A program made the position numbers and the translations under genes. Positions 35,952 to 48,100 of a stretch of 64,000 nt of DNA are shown here, piece by piece (within the stretch, counting starts at the first letter, position 1; every line of letters starts with the position of its first letter). The notes beneath the pieces were generated by a model. The model did no database searches. It was not told the origin of the DNA and was given only the letters and a program-made list of their open reading frames with translations. Source of the stretch: Kitasatospora viridis (GTDB lineage: Bacteria > Actinomycetota > Actinomycetes > Streptomycetales > Streptomycetaceae); NCBI RefSeq assembly GCF_007829815.1, contig NZ_VIWT01000006.1, forward strand, positions 62,001 to 126,000, read 5' to 3'.

Positions 35952-38900
35952 GCAAGAACGCGATCGAGGACATCCTTCCCGTCACGCCCTTCCAGGAGGG
36001 CCTGATCTTCCACGCCGGCTACGACACGACGACGGCGGACGTCTACACCGCCCAGTTCGCCTTCGAACTGCACGGGCCGCTGGACGCCGTGGCGCTGCGG
36101 GCCGCCGCCGCGACCGTGCTGCGCCGCCACCCGGCGCTGCGCACCGCCTTCCGCCAGCGCCCCGGCGGCGACTGGGTGCAGGTGGTGGCCGCCGACCCGC
36201 CGCTGCTCTGGCGCGAGCTCGACCTCAGCACCCGGCCCGAGGCCGAGCGGGCCGCCGAGCTGGAGCGGCTGCTCGCCGAGGACTGCGCCCACCGCTTCGA
36301 CCTGGGCCGCGCCAGGCTGGTCCGGTTCAGCCTGCTGCGCCTGGACGAGCAACGGCACGTGCTGGTGCTGATGAACCACCACCTGGTGCTGGACGGCTGG
36401 TCCACCGCGCACCTGATGGGCGAACTCCTCGCGCTCTACGCGGGCACCGGCGACCCGCTGCCCGCCGCCCGCCCCTACCGCGACTACGTCGCCTGGCTGG
36501 GCAAGCAGGACCGGCAGCCGTCCCTGGACGCCTGGCAGGCGGCCCTGGCCGGTGTCGAGGAGCCGACCCTGCTGGCCGGCCCGCCGTCCGCCGCCGTGGC
36601 CGAGCGCCCCGAGCGGGTCGAGCTGGAGTTCTCCGCCGAGCAGACCCGGGCCCTGCTCGGGCTGGCCCGCGGCCACGGACTGACCCTCAACTCGCTGGTC
36701 CAGGGTGCCTGGGGGATCCTGCTCGGCACCCTCACCGGCCGCACCGACGTGCTGTTCGGCGCCACCGTCTCCGGCCGCCCCGCCGAGCTGGCGGGAGCCG
36801 AGGAGATCGTCGGACTGCTGATCAACACCGTGCCGGTCCGGGTCCGCCTCGACCGCGGCCAGACCGTGGCCGAACTGCTCGCGACCGTGCAGGCCGAACA
36901 GGCTGCGCTGACGCCCCATCACCACACCGCCCTCACCGACCTGCACGCCGCGACCGGCCGGGGCACCCTCTTCGACACCCTGGTGGTCTTCGAGAACTAC
37001 CCCGTGGACCCGGCGGCGCTGCGGCTGCCCGGCGCCCCGGTGATCGCCGACGTCCAGGTCCGGGACGGCGTGCACTACCCGCTGAGACTGCAAGTGCTGC
37101 CGGGACAGCGGCTGCGGATCGCCCTCGACCACCGCCCCGACCTGCTGGACCGGGAGCAGGTGCGGCGGATCGCCCAGCGCCTGCGGCAGCTGCTGCCGGC
37201 CATGGCGGCGGACCCGCACTGCCCCGTCGCCCGGCTGGACCTGCTCACGCCCGAGGAGCGCGAGCTGGTCCAGCAGACCTGGAACGCCACCGACCACCCC
37301 GTCCCCGACACCACGCTGGCCGAGCTGATCGAGCGCCAGGTGGCGCGCACCCCCGACGCCACCGCCCTGCACGGCCCCGACGGCGACACCCGCAGCTACG
37401 CGCAGCTCAACGCCGAGGCCAACCGGCTGGCCCACCTGCTGGCCGAGCTCGGTGCGGGCCCGGAGAGCACCGTCGGCGTCGCCCTGCCGCGCTCGCCCGA
37501 GCTGGTGGTCGCCCTGCTGGCCGTGCTGAAGAGCGGCGCCGCCTACCTGCCGCTCGACCCCGACCACCCGCCGGCGCGCACCGCCGACATCCTCGACGAC
37601 GCCGCGCCGCGACTCGTGCTGACCACCGCCGAGCTGGCCGCCGCCGTGCCCGCCCACCTCCCGGCGCTGGGCCTGGACGACGCGCGGGTGCGGGAGCGGC
37701 TGGGCGCCCAGCCGGCCACCGACCCGGTCGCCGGTCGCCCGCACGGCGCCTCGCCCGCCTACCTGATCTACACCTCCGGCTCCACCGGCCGCCCCAAGGG
37801 CGTGCTGGTCGAGCACCGGGCGATCGTCAACCGGCTGCTCTGGATGCAGGACCGCTACCGGCTGGACGCCACCGACCGGGTGCTGCAGAAGACGCCCGCC
37901 GGCTTCGACGTCTCCGTCTGGGAGTTCTTCTGGCCGCTGATCAGCGGCGCGGCTCTGGTGGTCGCCCCGCCCGGCGCGCACCGCGAGCCCGAGCGGCTGG
38001 CCCGGCTGATCCGCGAGACCGGGGTGACCACCGCGCACTTCGTGCCCTCGATGCTGCGCGCCTTCGTCGACGAGCCGGCTTCTGCGGGCTGCACCGGGCT
38101 GCGCCGGGTCTTCTGCAGCGGCGAGGCGCTGCCCGCCGAACTGGTCGGCGACTTCCACGCGGTGTGCGCCGCACCGCTGTTCAACCTCTACGGGCCCACC
38201 GAGGCGGCCGTCGACGTCACCCACTGGGACTGCCCCGCCGAGGGCACGCCCACGGCCGTGCCGATCGGTCGGCCGGTCTGGAACACCCGGACCTACGTGC
38301 TGGACGCGGCGCTGCGCCCGGTGCCGCCGGGCGTGGTCGGCGAGCTCTACCTGGCCGGTGTGCAACTCGCCCGCGGCTACCTCGGGCGGGCCGGGCTGAC
38401 GGCCGAGCGCTTCGTCGCCTGCCCGTTCGGCGAACCGGGCGCGGTGATGTACCGCACCGGCGACCTCGCCTCCTGGGACCAGGACGGCTGCCTGCGCTAC
38501 GCCGGGCGGACCGACCACCAGGTCAAGATCCGCGGCCAGCGGATCGAGCTCGGCGAGATCGAGGCGGTGCTGGACCGCCACCCCGCCGTCGCCCAGGCGG
38601 CCGTGACCGCCCTGGACGGCCGGCTGACCGGGTACGTCCGGCCCGCAGGCCCGCACGACGGGCTGGTACCAGTGCTCAAGCGGCACCTGGCCGAGCAGCT
38701 GCCGGCCGTCTGGCGTCCCAGCACCCTGGTGCTGCTGGAGCACTGGCCGCTGACGCCCAACGGCAAGCTGGACCGCAAGGCGCTGCCGCAGCCGCAGGCC
38801 CCCGGCACCACCGCCGGCCGGGCCCCGCGCACCCCGCAGGAGGAACTGCTCTGCGGGCTCTTCGCCGAGGTGCTCGGTGTCGACCCAGTCGGCATCGACG

Positions 38901-39106
38901 ACGACTTCTTCGACCTGGGCGGGCACTCGCTGCTGGCCGGCCGGGTGATCAGTCGGATCCGCACCGCGCTGGACGTGGACCTGCCGCTCGGCGCCCTGTT
39001 CGAGAACCCCACCGTGGCGCGCCTCACCGAGGCCGCCGCCGCACAGTCCGGCATCCCCAAGCGCCCCGCCCTGCGCCGCATGCCGCGTCCCGAGGAGGAC
39101 GAGTGA
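35948..39106 (+). CDS. NRPS module 2 (C-A-T), Ser-specific
   Basis: The 1052-aa protein starts with GTG within the last repeat copy. Its N-terminus IEDILPVTPFQEGLIFH is typical of C domains that accept a D-configured donor after an E domain and of COM-type acceptor ends. Domains: C (about 5-430; NHHLVLDG), A (about 455-950), T (GGHS, Ser994). The pocket reads DVWHFSLVDK, the known Ser code. There is no E domain. Its stop overlaps the GTG start of the next synthetase (GTGA), with GAGGAGG just upstream, so the two are translationally coupled. Confidence 0.96.
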   Translation: MSKNAIEDILPVTPFQEGLIFHAGYDTTTADVYTAQFAFELHGPLDAVALRAAAATVLRRHPALRTAFRQRPGGDWVQVVAADPPLLWRELDLSTRPEAERAAELERLLAEDCAHRFDLGRARLVRFSLLRLDEQRHVLVLMNHHLVLDGWSTAHLMGELLALYAGTGDPLPAARPYRDYVAWLGKQDRQPSLDAWQAALAGVEEPTLLAGPPSAAVAERPERVELEFSAEQTRALLGLARGHGLTLNSLVQGAWGILLGTLTGRTDVLFGATVSGRPAELAGAEEIVGLLINTVPVRVRLDRGQTVAELLATVQAEQAALTPHHHTALTDLHAATGRGTLFDTLVVFENYPVDPAALRLPGAPVIADVQVRDGVHYPLRLQVLPGQRLRIALDHRPDLLDREQVRRIAQRLRQLLPAMAADPHCPVARLDLLTPEERELVQQTWNATDHPVPDTTLAELIERQVARTPDATALHGPDGDTRSYAQLNAEANRLAHLLAELGAGPESTVGVALPRSPELVVALLAVLKSGAAYLPLDPDHPPARTADILDDAAPRLVLTTAELAAAVPAHLPALGLDDARVRERLGAQPATDPVAGRPHGASPAYLIYTSGSTGRPKGVLVEHRAIVNRLLWMQDRYRLDATDRVLQKTPAGFDVSVWEFFWPLISGAALVVAPPGAHREPERLARLIRETGVTTAHFVPSMLRAFVDEPASAGCTGLRRVFCSGEALPAELVGDFHAVCAAPLFNLYGPTEAAVDVTHWDCPAEGTPTAVPIGRPVWNTRTYVLDAALRPVPPGVVGELYLAGVQLARGYLGRAGLTAERFVACPFGEPGAVMYRTGDLASWDQDGCLRYAGRTDHQVKIRGQRIELGEIEAVLDRHPAVAQAAVTALDGRLTGYVRPAGPHDGLVPVLKRHLAEQLPAVWRPSTLVLLEHWPLTPNGKLDRKALPQPQAPGTTAGRAPRTPQEELLCGLFAEVLGVDPVGIDDDFFDLGGHSLLAGRVISRIRTALDVDLPLGALFENPTVARLTEAAAAQSGIPKRPALRRMPRPEEDE

Positions 39107-42100
39107 TCCCGCTTTCGTACGGCCAGCGCCGGCTCTGGTTCCTGAACCGCCTGGAGGGCGGGGACGCGCAGTACAACATGCCGCTGGCACTCCGGCTGAC
39201 CGGCACCCTGGACCGAGGCGCGCTGCTCGCCGCCCTGCACGACGTGGTGGAGCGGCACGAGAGCCTGCGCACCCTCTTCCCCGAGCGCGACGGCGAGCCG
39301 CGCCAGCGGATCCTGCCGATGTCCCGGGTGGCGCTCTCCCTCGACGAACGGGACTGCACCGAGCAGGAGTTGGCCGAGCAGCTGGCACGGGAGGCGGCCC
39401 TGGGCTTCGACCTCACCGCTGAACTGCCGCTGCGGCCGGTGCTGTTCACGCTCGCGCCCGAGCTGCACGTGCTGCTGCTGGTGCTGCACCACGTGGCGGG
39501 TGACGGCTGGTCGCTCGGTCCGCTGGCCCGGGACGTCTCGCAGGCCTACACGGCCCGGACGGCCGGCGCGGCCCCGCAGTGGGAGCCGCTGCCGGTGCAG
39601 TATGCCGACTACGCGCTGTGGCAGCGCGAGTTGCTCGGCGAGGACGAGGATCCGCAGAGCTTGATGACGCGCCAGGTTTCATTCTGGCGCGAAACGTTGA
39701 TCGGTCTGCCGGACGAGGTGACGCTGCCCGGGGACCGGTTGCGGACGGCGGCTGGTGGGGGCGGTGCGGGCGGGAGTGTGCCGTTCGCGGTGCCGGCCGG
39801 GGTGCATGCGGCTGTGGTGCGGGTGGCTCGGGAGTGTGGGGCGAGTCCGTTCATGGTGGTGCAGGCGGCGTTGGTGGCGCTGTTGGCGCGGTTGGGTGCG
39901 GGGGAGGACGTGCCGATCGGCTCGCCGATCGCGGGCCGGACCGATGAGGCGTTGGAGGAGGTGGTCGGGTTCTTCGTCAACACGCTGGTGCTGCGCACCG
40001 ATGTGTCGGGCGACCCGACCTTCCGTGAGCTGGTCGCCCGGGTCCGAGCTGGCGACCTGGACGCCTTCGCGCACCAGGACCTGCCGTTCGAGCGCCTGGT
40101 GGAGGCGCTCAACCCGCCGCGTTCGATGGGCCGTCACCCACTGTTCCAGGTGATGCTCGCCTTCCAGGACACCAGCCTGCCCGAGCTGGAACTGCCGGGC
40201 CTGCGCGCGGTGGTGGAGCCGCTGGCGCGCTCGGCGGCGAAGTTCGACCTGTCCGTCGACCTGGCCGAGCGCTTCGATGCGGGCGTGCCGGCCGGCATCG
40301 AGGGGTGCGTCGACTACTCGGGCGAGCTGTACGACCGGGCGACGGCGGTGGCGTTCGCGGATCGGTTGGCGGCGTTCTTGGGTGCTGTGGTTGCTGAGCC
40401 GGATGGTCGGGTTGGCGGGTTCGAGTTGGTGTCGGCGGATGAGTTGCGGTTGGTGCGGGATGTGTGGAACGAGACGGCGCGGGTGGTGCCGGCGGGGTTG
40501 ATCCATGAGCATTTCGAGCGGCAGGTGCGGGTTGCTCCGGATGCGGTGGCGGTTTCCTATGAGGGGACTGAGCTGACGTATGCGCAGCTGAATGCGCGGG
40601 CGAACCGGTTGGCGCGGTTGTTGGTGGCGCGTGGTGCGGGGCCGGAGCGTTTCGTGGCGTTGGCTCTGCCGCGTAGTGAGTTGATGGTGGTGGCGTTGTT
40701 GGGGGTGTTGAAGTCGGGGGCGGCGTATCTGCCGGTGGATCCGGAGTATCCGGCGGACCGGATCGCGTACATGTTGGAGGACGCGGCGCCGGCGCTTGTG
40801 CTGACGGTTGGTCAGGTCGCTTCGCGGTTCCCGGATCGGGATTTGTTGGTGCTGGACGGGGCGGATGTCGAAGGGGAGTTGGCACGTTTCTCGGCGGAGG
40901 ATGTCGAGGACGGTGAACGGATCGTTCCGCTGTTGCCGGATCATCCGGCGTACCTGATCTATACGTCGGGTTCGACGGGGCGTCCGAAGGGTGTGGTGAT
41001 TGCGCATCGGGGGATTCCGAGTCTGGGGCATGCGAAGGTGGAATGGTATGCGACGACGCCTGGGAGCCGGGTGTTGCAGTTCTCGTCGTTGAGTTTCGAC
41101 AGTCATGTGTCGGAGGTGTGGTCGGCGTTTTTGGGTGGGGGTCGGTTGGTGGTTGCTCCGTTGGAGCGGATGATGCCGGGTGAGCCGTTGGTGGGTTTGG
41201 TGGCGGAGCAGGGGATTACGCACATCGATTTGCCGCCTGCGGGGTTGGCGGTGATGCCGGAGGGTTCGTTGCCGGTGGGTGGGACGTTGATTGTGGGTGG
41301 TGAGGCGAGTACTCCGGCGTTGGTGGAGCGGTGGTTCCGGGGGCGGCGGATGATCAATTCGTATGGGCCGACCGAGGCGACGGTGTGCGCGAGCATGAGT
41401 GATCCGATCGCGGATGCGGCGATTCCGCCGATCGGTCGGCCGGTGTGGAACAAGCGGGTGTATGTGCTGGATGCGGGTTTGCGGTTGGTGCCGCCGGGTG
41501 TGGTGGGGGAGTTGTATGTGGCGGGCGAGGGCCTGGCGCGCGGGTATCTGGGGCGGGCGGGGCTGACGGCTGAGCGGTTCGTGGCTTGCCCGTTCGGTGC
41601 CACGGGTGCGCGGATGTACCGCACGGGTGACTTGGTGCGGTGGGGCGCGGATGGGCAGTTGGTGTTCTTGGGTCGGGCGGACAACCAGGTGAAGGTGCGT
41701 GGTTTCCGGATCGAGTTGGGTGAGGTGGAGGCGGCGATCGATGCGCTGCCGGGGGTTGCGCAGGCGGTGGTGCTGCTGCACACCGACGAGGCGGGTGAAC
41801 GGCGGCTGGTCGCTTACGTGGTGACGGCCACGCAGACCGCCTCAGTGCTGCGTGAGAGCTTGAGCCGGACCTTGCCGGACTACATGGTCCCGTCGGCGTT
41901 CGTGCTGCTGGACGCCTTGCCGTTGATGCCCAACGGCAAGGTGAACCGACGTGCCCTGCCGGAGCCGGAGTTCGCGGCGGCCGGGGCGGGCCGTGGTCCG
42001 CGCTCGCCGCGCGAGGAGATCCTGTGCGGTCTGTTCGCCGAGGTCCTGGGCGTGGAGGCGGTCGGCATCGACGACGGCTTCTTCGAGCTGGGCGGTCACT

Positions 42101-45100
42101 CCCTGCTCGCCACCCGGCTGGCCAGCCGGGTGCGTTCGGTGCTCGGCGTCGAACTGCCGCTGCGCGCGCTCTTCGAGGCGCCCACCGTGGCGGGCCTGTC
42201 CACGCTGCTCGCGGGCGAGGAGCAGACCGCGCGGCCCGCGCTGCTCCCGGTCCCGCGCCCCGAGCAGCTACCGGTCTCCTTCGCCCAGCGGCGGCTCTGG
42301 TTCCTCAACCGCCTCGAACCCGCCACCGGTGCCTACAACATGCCCTTGGCGCTCCGCCTGGCCGGTGCGCTGGACCGCTCGGCCCTGCTCGCGGCGCTGA
42401 ACGACGTGGTCGCCCGGCACGAGAGCCTGCGCACCGTCTTCGCCGAGTTCGACGGCGAGCCGTACCAGCGGATCCTGCCGCTCGCCGAGCTGTCGCTCAC
42501 GGTCGCCGAACGTGCCTGCACCGAGGACGAGTTGCCCGCCCTGCTGGCCGCCGAGGCGGCGCAGGGCTTCGACCTGGCCACCGAGCCGCCGCTGCGGCCG
42601 GTGCTGTTCGCGCTGGCGCCCGAGGTGCACGTCCTGGTGCTGGTGCTGCACCACGTCGCCGGTGACGGCTGGTCGCTGGCACCGCTCGCCCGTGACGTGT
42701 CCCGGGCCTACGCCGCCCGGTCGGCCGGCACCGCCCCGCAGTGGCAGCCGCTGCCGGTGCAGTACGCCGACTACACGCTCTGGCAGCGCGAGCTGCTCGG
42801 CGAGGAGGCCGACCCGCAGAGCCTGATGACACGCCAGGTTTCATTCTGGCGCGAAACATTGACCGGCCTGCCGGAAGAGGTGTCACTCCCCGCCGACCGG
42901 GTGCGGCCCGCGAGCACCGACGGAGCGGGCGGCACAGTGCCGTTCGCCCTGCCCGCCGAAGCGCACGCCGCCGTGCTCCGGCTCGCCCGCAGCAGCGGTG
43001 CCAGCCCGTTCATGGTGGTGCAGGCCGCGCTGGCCGCGCTGCTGGCCCGCCTCGGCGCGGGCGAGGACGTGCCGATCGGTGCGCCGGTGGCCGGCCGCAC
43101 CGACGACGCGCTGGAGGAGGCGGTCGGATTCTTCGTCAACACCCTCGTGCTGCGCACCGACGCCTCGGGCGACCCGACCTTCCGTCAGCTGGTCGAGCGG
43201 GTGCGCACGGCGGACCTGGACGCCTTCGCGCACCAGGACGTCCCGTTCGAGCGGCTGGTCGAGGCGCTCAACCCGCCGCGCTCGATGGGCCGTCACCCGC
43301 TCTTCCAGGTCATGCTCGCCTTCCAGAACACCGCGCTGCCCGCACTGGAGCTCCCGGACCTGCGGGTGACCGAGGAGCCGCAAGCCCGCACGCTGGCGAA
43401 GTTCGACCTCTCCCTCGACATCGTCGAGCGCTTCGAGGCCGGTGCGCCCGCGGGCATCGAGGGGTGCGTCGAGTACGCCGCCGCCCTGTACGACCGCGAG
43501 ACGGCCACCGCCTTCGCCACCCGGCTGGCCGCCTTCCTGACCGCCGCGGCCGCCGAACCGGACCGCGCCATCGGGCAGTTCGACCTCGCCGACGAGGCCG
43601 AGCGCCGTCTGGTCCGCGACCAGTGGAACGCCACCGCGCACCCCGTCCCGGCCGGCACCCTGGTCTCCCACATCGAGGCCCAGGCCGCCCGGACCCCGGA
43701 CTCGCCGGCCCTGCTGTTCGGCGACACGGTGCTCAGCCACCGGGAGCTCGCCGCGCGGGCGAACCGCCTGGCCCGTCACCTGGTCGCGCTCGGCGCCGGC
43801 CCCGAGCGCACCGTCGCCGTCGCGCTGCCCCGCTCGCCCGAGCTGGTGGTCGCGCTGCTCGCGGTGCTCAAGTCGGGCGCTGCCTACCTGCCGGTCGACC
43901 CCGACTACCCGGCCGACCGGATCGCCTACATGCTGGCGGACGCCGCGCCGGTGGCCGTCCTGAGCTGCCGCGAGCTGGCCGGCGTGCTGCCGGACGGCAC
44001 GGAACCGCTGCTGCTGGACGACCCCGGCGCGCAGGCCGGCCCGGACGGCACCGCCGAGCTGGGCGACCGCGACCTCGACGACCACGAGCGGACCGCGCCC
44101 CTGCGCCCCGACCACCCCGCCTACCTGATCTACACCTCCGGTTCCACCGGCCGCCCCAAGGGCGTCGCCGTCGCCCACCAGGCGATCGTCAACCGGCTGC
44201 TCTGGATGCGCGAGCAGTACGAAGTCGGCCCCGCCGACCGGGTGCTGCAGAAGACCCCGTCGAGCTTCGACGTCTCGGTCTGGGAGTTCTTCCTCCCGCT
44301 GCTCTCCGGCGCCGCCCTGGTGGTCGCCCCGCCCGGCGCCCACCGCGAGCCGGCCCGGCTCGCCGCCGAGATCCGGCGCCACGGCGTGACCATCGCGCAC
44401 TTCGTGCCGTCGATGCTGCACGCCTTCGTCGCCGAGCCGGCCGCCGCCGACTGCGCCGGCCTGCGGCACGTGGTGTGCAGCGGCGAGGCGCTCCCCACCG
44501 ACCTGCTCGCCCGCTACCGCCGCGTCCTCGGCGCCGAGCTGCACAACCTGTACGGCCCGACCGAGGCGGCCGTCGACGTGACGTACCATCGGGCCGCCGA
44601 GCAGGAGAGCGGCAGCACCGTGCCGATCGGCCGCCCGGTGTGGAACACCCGGGTGTACGTGCTGGACCGCGAACTGCGGCCGCTGCCGCCCGGCGTGGCC
44701 GGCGAGCTCTACCTGGCGGGCGATCAGCTCGCCCGCGGCTACGCCGGCCGCCCCGGCCTGACCGCCGAACGCTTCGTCGCCTGCCCGTCCGGCTTCGGCG
44801 ACCCGGGTGACCGCATGTACCGCACCGGCGACATCGTCCGCTGGACCAGGGACGGCGCGCTGGTCTTCCTCGGCCGCGCCGACCACCAGGTGAAGCTGCG
44901 CGGCCTGCGGATCGAGCTCGACGAGATCGCCACCGTGCTGGCCGGCGCCCCCGGCGTCTCCTGGGCCACCGCCCTGGTGCGGGAGAGCGCGGCGGGCGAG
45001 CAGCTCCTGGTCGCCTACCTGGTCTCCGACGGCCGCAGCACCGAGCCCGCCCTGCGGGCGCACCTGGGCGCCGCCCTGCCGGAGTACATGGTGCCCACGG

Positions 45101-48100
45101 CCTTGGTGCGGATCGAGGAGGTGCCGCTGTCGCCCAGCGGCAAGCTGGACCGCGCCGCCCTGCCCGCGCCCCAGCAGGTCGGCGGAGCCGGACGGGCCCC
45201 GGCCACCGCGCGGGAGGAGATCCTCTGCGGCATCTTCGCCGACCTGCTCGGACTCGACACCGTCGGCGTCGACGACGACTTCTTCGCCCTCGGCGGCCAC
45301 TCCCTGCTCGCTACCCGGCTGATCAGCCGGATCCGCGCCGCCCTCGGCACCGAGATCGCCCTGCGCACCCTCTTCGAAGCCCCGACCGTCGCCGCCCTCG
45401 CCACCCGGCTCGACCAGGACGGCACGGCCCGCCCCGCCCTGACGGCGGTCGACCGGCCCGCGACCGTGCCGCTCTCGCACGCCCAGCAGCGCCTCTGGCT
45501 GCTCGCCGAGCTGGAGGGACCCGGCGGCACGTACAACATCCCCGCCGCCCTGCGCCTGACCGGCCCGCTGGACGGCGCGGCCCTGCGCCTGGCCCTCGAC
45601 GACGTGGTCGGGCGCCACGAGGTGCTGCGCACCGTCTTCCCGTCCGTCGACGGGCAGCCCCGGCAGGAGATCCTGGCCCCGGGCGGCGTCGAACTGCCGC
45701 TGGCCGCCATCGACACCACCCCCGCCGAGCTGCCCGCCGCACTCGCCGCCGAGGCCGCCCGCGGCTTCGAGCTCGGCACCGAACTCCCGCTGCGCGCAGC
45801 TCTCTTCAGGCTCGGCGAGCAGGAGCACGTGCTGCTGCTGGTGCTCCATCACATCGCCGGTGACGGCTGGTCGCTGGGCCCGCTGGCCGCCGACCTGTCC
45901 ACCGCCTACGCCGCCCGCCGCGAAGGCCGCGCCCCCGGCTGGCAGCCGCTGGCGGTCCAGTACGCCGACTACGCGCTCTGGCAGCGCCGGCTGCTCGGCG
46001 ACGGCGCCGACCCCGGCAGCCGCCTGAACGAGCAACTGGCCTACTGGCGCGAGACCTTGGCCGACCTGCCGGACGAGCTCGGCCTGCCCGCCGACCGCCC
46101 CCGCCCGGCCGTCGCCAGCCACCGGGGCGCCATCGTCCCGTTCACCGTGCCCGCGGCGACCCACCAGCGGCTCGCCCGGCTCACCCGGGCCCACGGTGCC
46201 ACCCTCTTCATGGGCCTGAACGCCGCCCTCGCCACCCTGCTCTCCCGGCTCGGCGCGGGCACCGACATCCCGATCGGCACGGCCATCGCCGGGCGCACCG
46301 ACGAGGCCGCCGGCGAGCTGATCGGATTCTTCGTCAACACCCTGGTCATCCGCACCGACCTCGCCCCCCGTTCCACCGGCCTCGCCCCGAGCTTCGCCGA
46401 CCTGGTCATCCGGACCCGGGACCGGCTGCTGACCGCCTACGCCCACCAGGACCTCCCCTTCGACCACCTCGTCGAAGCCCTCAACCCCACCCGCTCGCTC
46501 GCCCGCCACCCGCTCTTCCAGACCTTCCTCACCCTGCAGAACACCGCGGCCCCGAGCCCCGAACTCGCCGGACTGACCACGAGGCCGGAGGAGATCGGCA
46601 CCGCGAGCGCCAAGTTCGACCTCGCCTTCGACCTCGCGGAGCGCGTCGACCCCGAGACCGGCCCGGCCGGCCTGACCGGCACCCTCAGCTTCGCCACCGA
46701 CCTCTACGACGCCGGGACCGCCGAGCTGATCGCCCGCCGCTTCACCGACCTGCTGGACACCCTCACCGCCGACCCCGACCAGCCGGTCGACCGCGCCGAG
46801 CTGCTCACCCCCGACGAGCGCCGGACGCTGCTGGAGAGTTGGAACGACACCGCCCGCCAGGTGCCCGGGGCCACGGTGGCCGAGCTGGTCGAGGCCCAGG
46901 CGGCCCGCACTCCGCACGCGGTCGCGGTGAGCTCGGTCGATGGCGAGCTGACGTACCGTCAACTCAGCGCCCGGGCAAATCAGCTGGCCCGCCTGCTGAT
47001 TGCGCACGGCGTCGGCGCGGAAACGCTGGTCGCGGTCGCGCTCGACCGCTCCACCGAACTGGTCGTCACGCTGCTGGCCGTGCTCAAGACCGGCGGCGCC
47101 TACCTGCCGATCGACCCCGAGTACCCGGCCGACCGGATCGCCCAGACCCTCGGTGACGCCCGGCCCGTCCTGACGGTCACCCGGCACGGCGCCCTGCCCG
47201 GCGCGCCGGGCCCGCTGCTGGCCCTCGACGACCCGCGCACCGCCGCCGTGCTCGACCAGGCCGACGGCCGCGACCTCACGGACGCCGAGCGGCTGCGCCC
47301 GGTGCGGCCCGCGAACCCGGCCTACGTCATCTACACCTCCGGCTCGACCGGACGGCCCAAGGGGGTCGTGGTCCCGCACCGCGCCCTGGTCAACTTCCTT
47401 GCCGACATGGGCGATCGGTTCCCGCTGACCGGGCGGGACCGGTGGGTGGCGGTCACCACCGTCGCCTTCGACATCGCCGCCCTGGAGCTCTACCTCCCGC
47501 TGGTCAGCGGCGCGCGGGTGGTGCTGGCCGACCGCCCGACCGTGCTCGACCCCGCCGCGCTCACCGCGTTGTTGCACGACTGCGGCGCCACCGTCATGCA
47601 GGCCACCCCCGCGCTCTGGCAGGCGCTGCTGGCCCACCAGGGCAGCGGGGCGATCGGCTTGCCGTCGTTGCGGGTCCTGGTCGGCGGCGAGGCGCTGCCC
47701 GCGCCGCTGGCCGCCGAACTGCGCACCGTCGGCGAGGCCACCAACCTGTACGGGCCCACCGAGACCACCATCTGGTCCACCACCCAGCGGCTCGACCAGG
47801 CGCCGGCCGCCGGCAACCCGTCCATCGGCCGTCCCATCGCCAACACCCGCGCCTACGTGCTGGACGGCGCGCTGCGCCCCGTCCCGCCCGGCGTCGCCGG
47901 CGACCTGTACCTCGCGGGCGACGGGCTGGCGCGCGGCTACCTGGCCCGGCCCGGGCTGACGGCCGAGCGCTTCGTCGCCTGCCCGTTCGGCGCACCGGGC
48001 GAGCTCATGTACCGCACCGGCGACCTGGCTCGTTGGAGCAGGGGAGGCGAGCTGGGCTACCTCGGGCGCACCGACCAGCAGATCAAGATTCGCGGCTTCC

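Noticed and set aside
38164..39102. In-frame upstream extension of the five-module NRPS into the previous synthetase
   Set aside because: It is a shadow of the upstream A and T domains; the coupled GTG at 39103 enters the C domain directly.
31097..39388. 2763-codon minus-strand open frame
   Set aside because: Antisense shadow of MbtH and NRPS genes; composition is His/Gln/Gly-rich with no domains.
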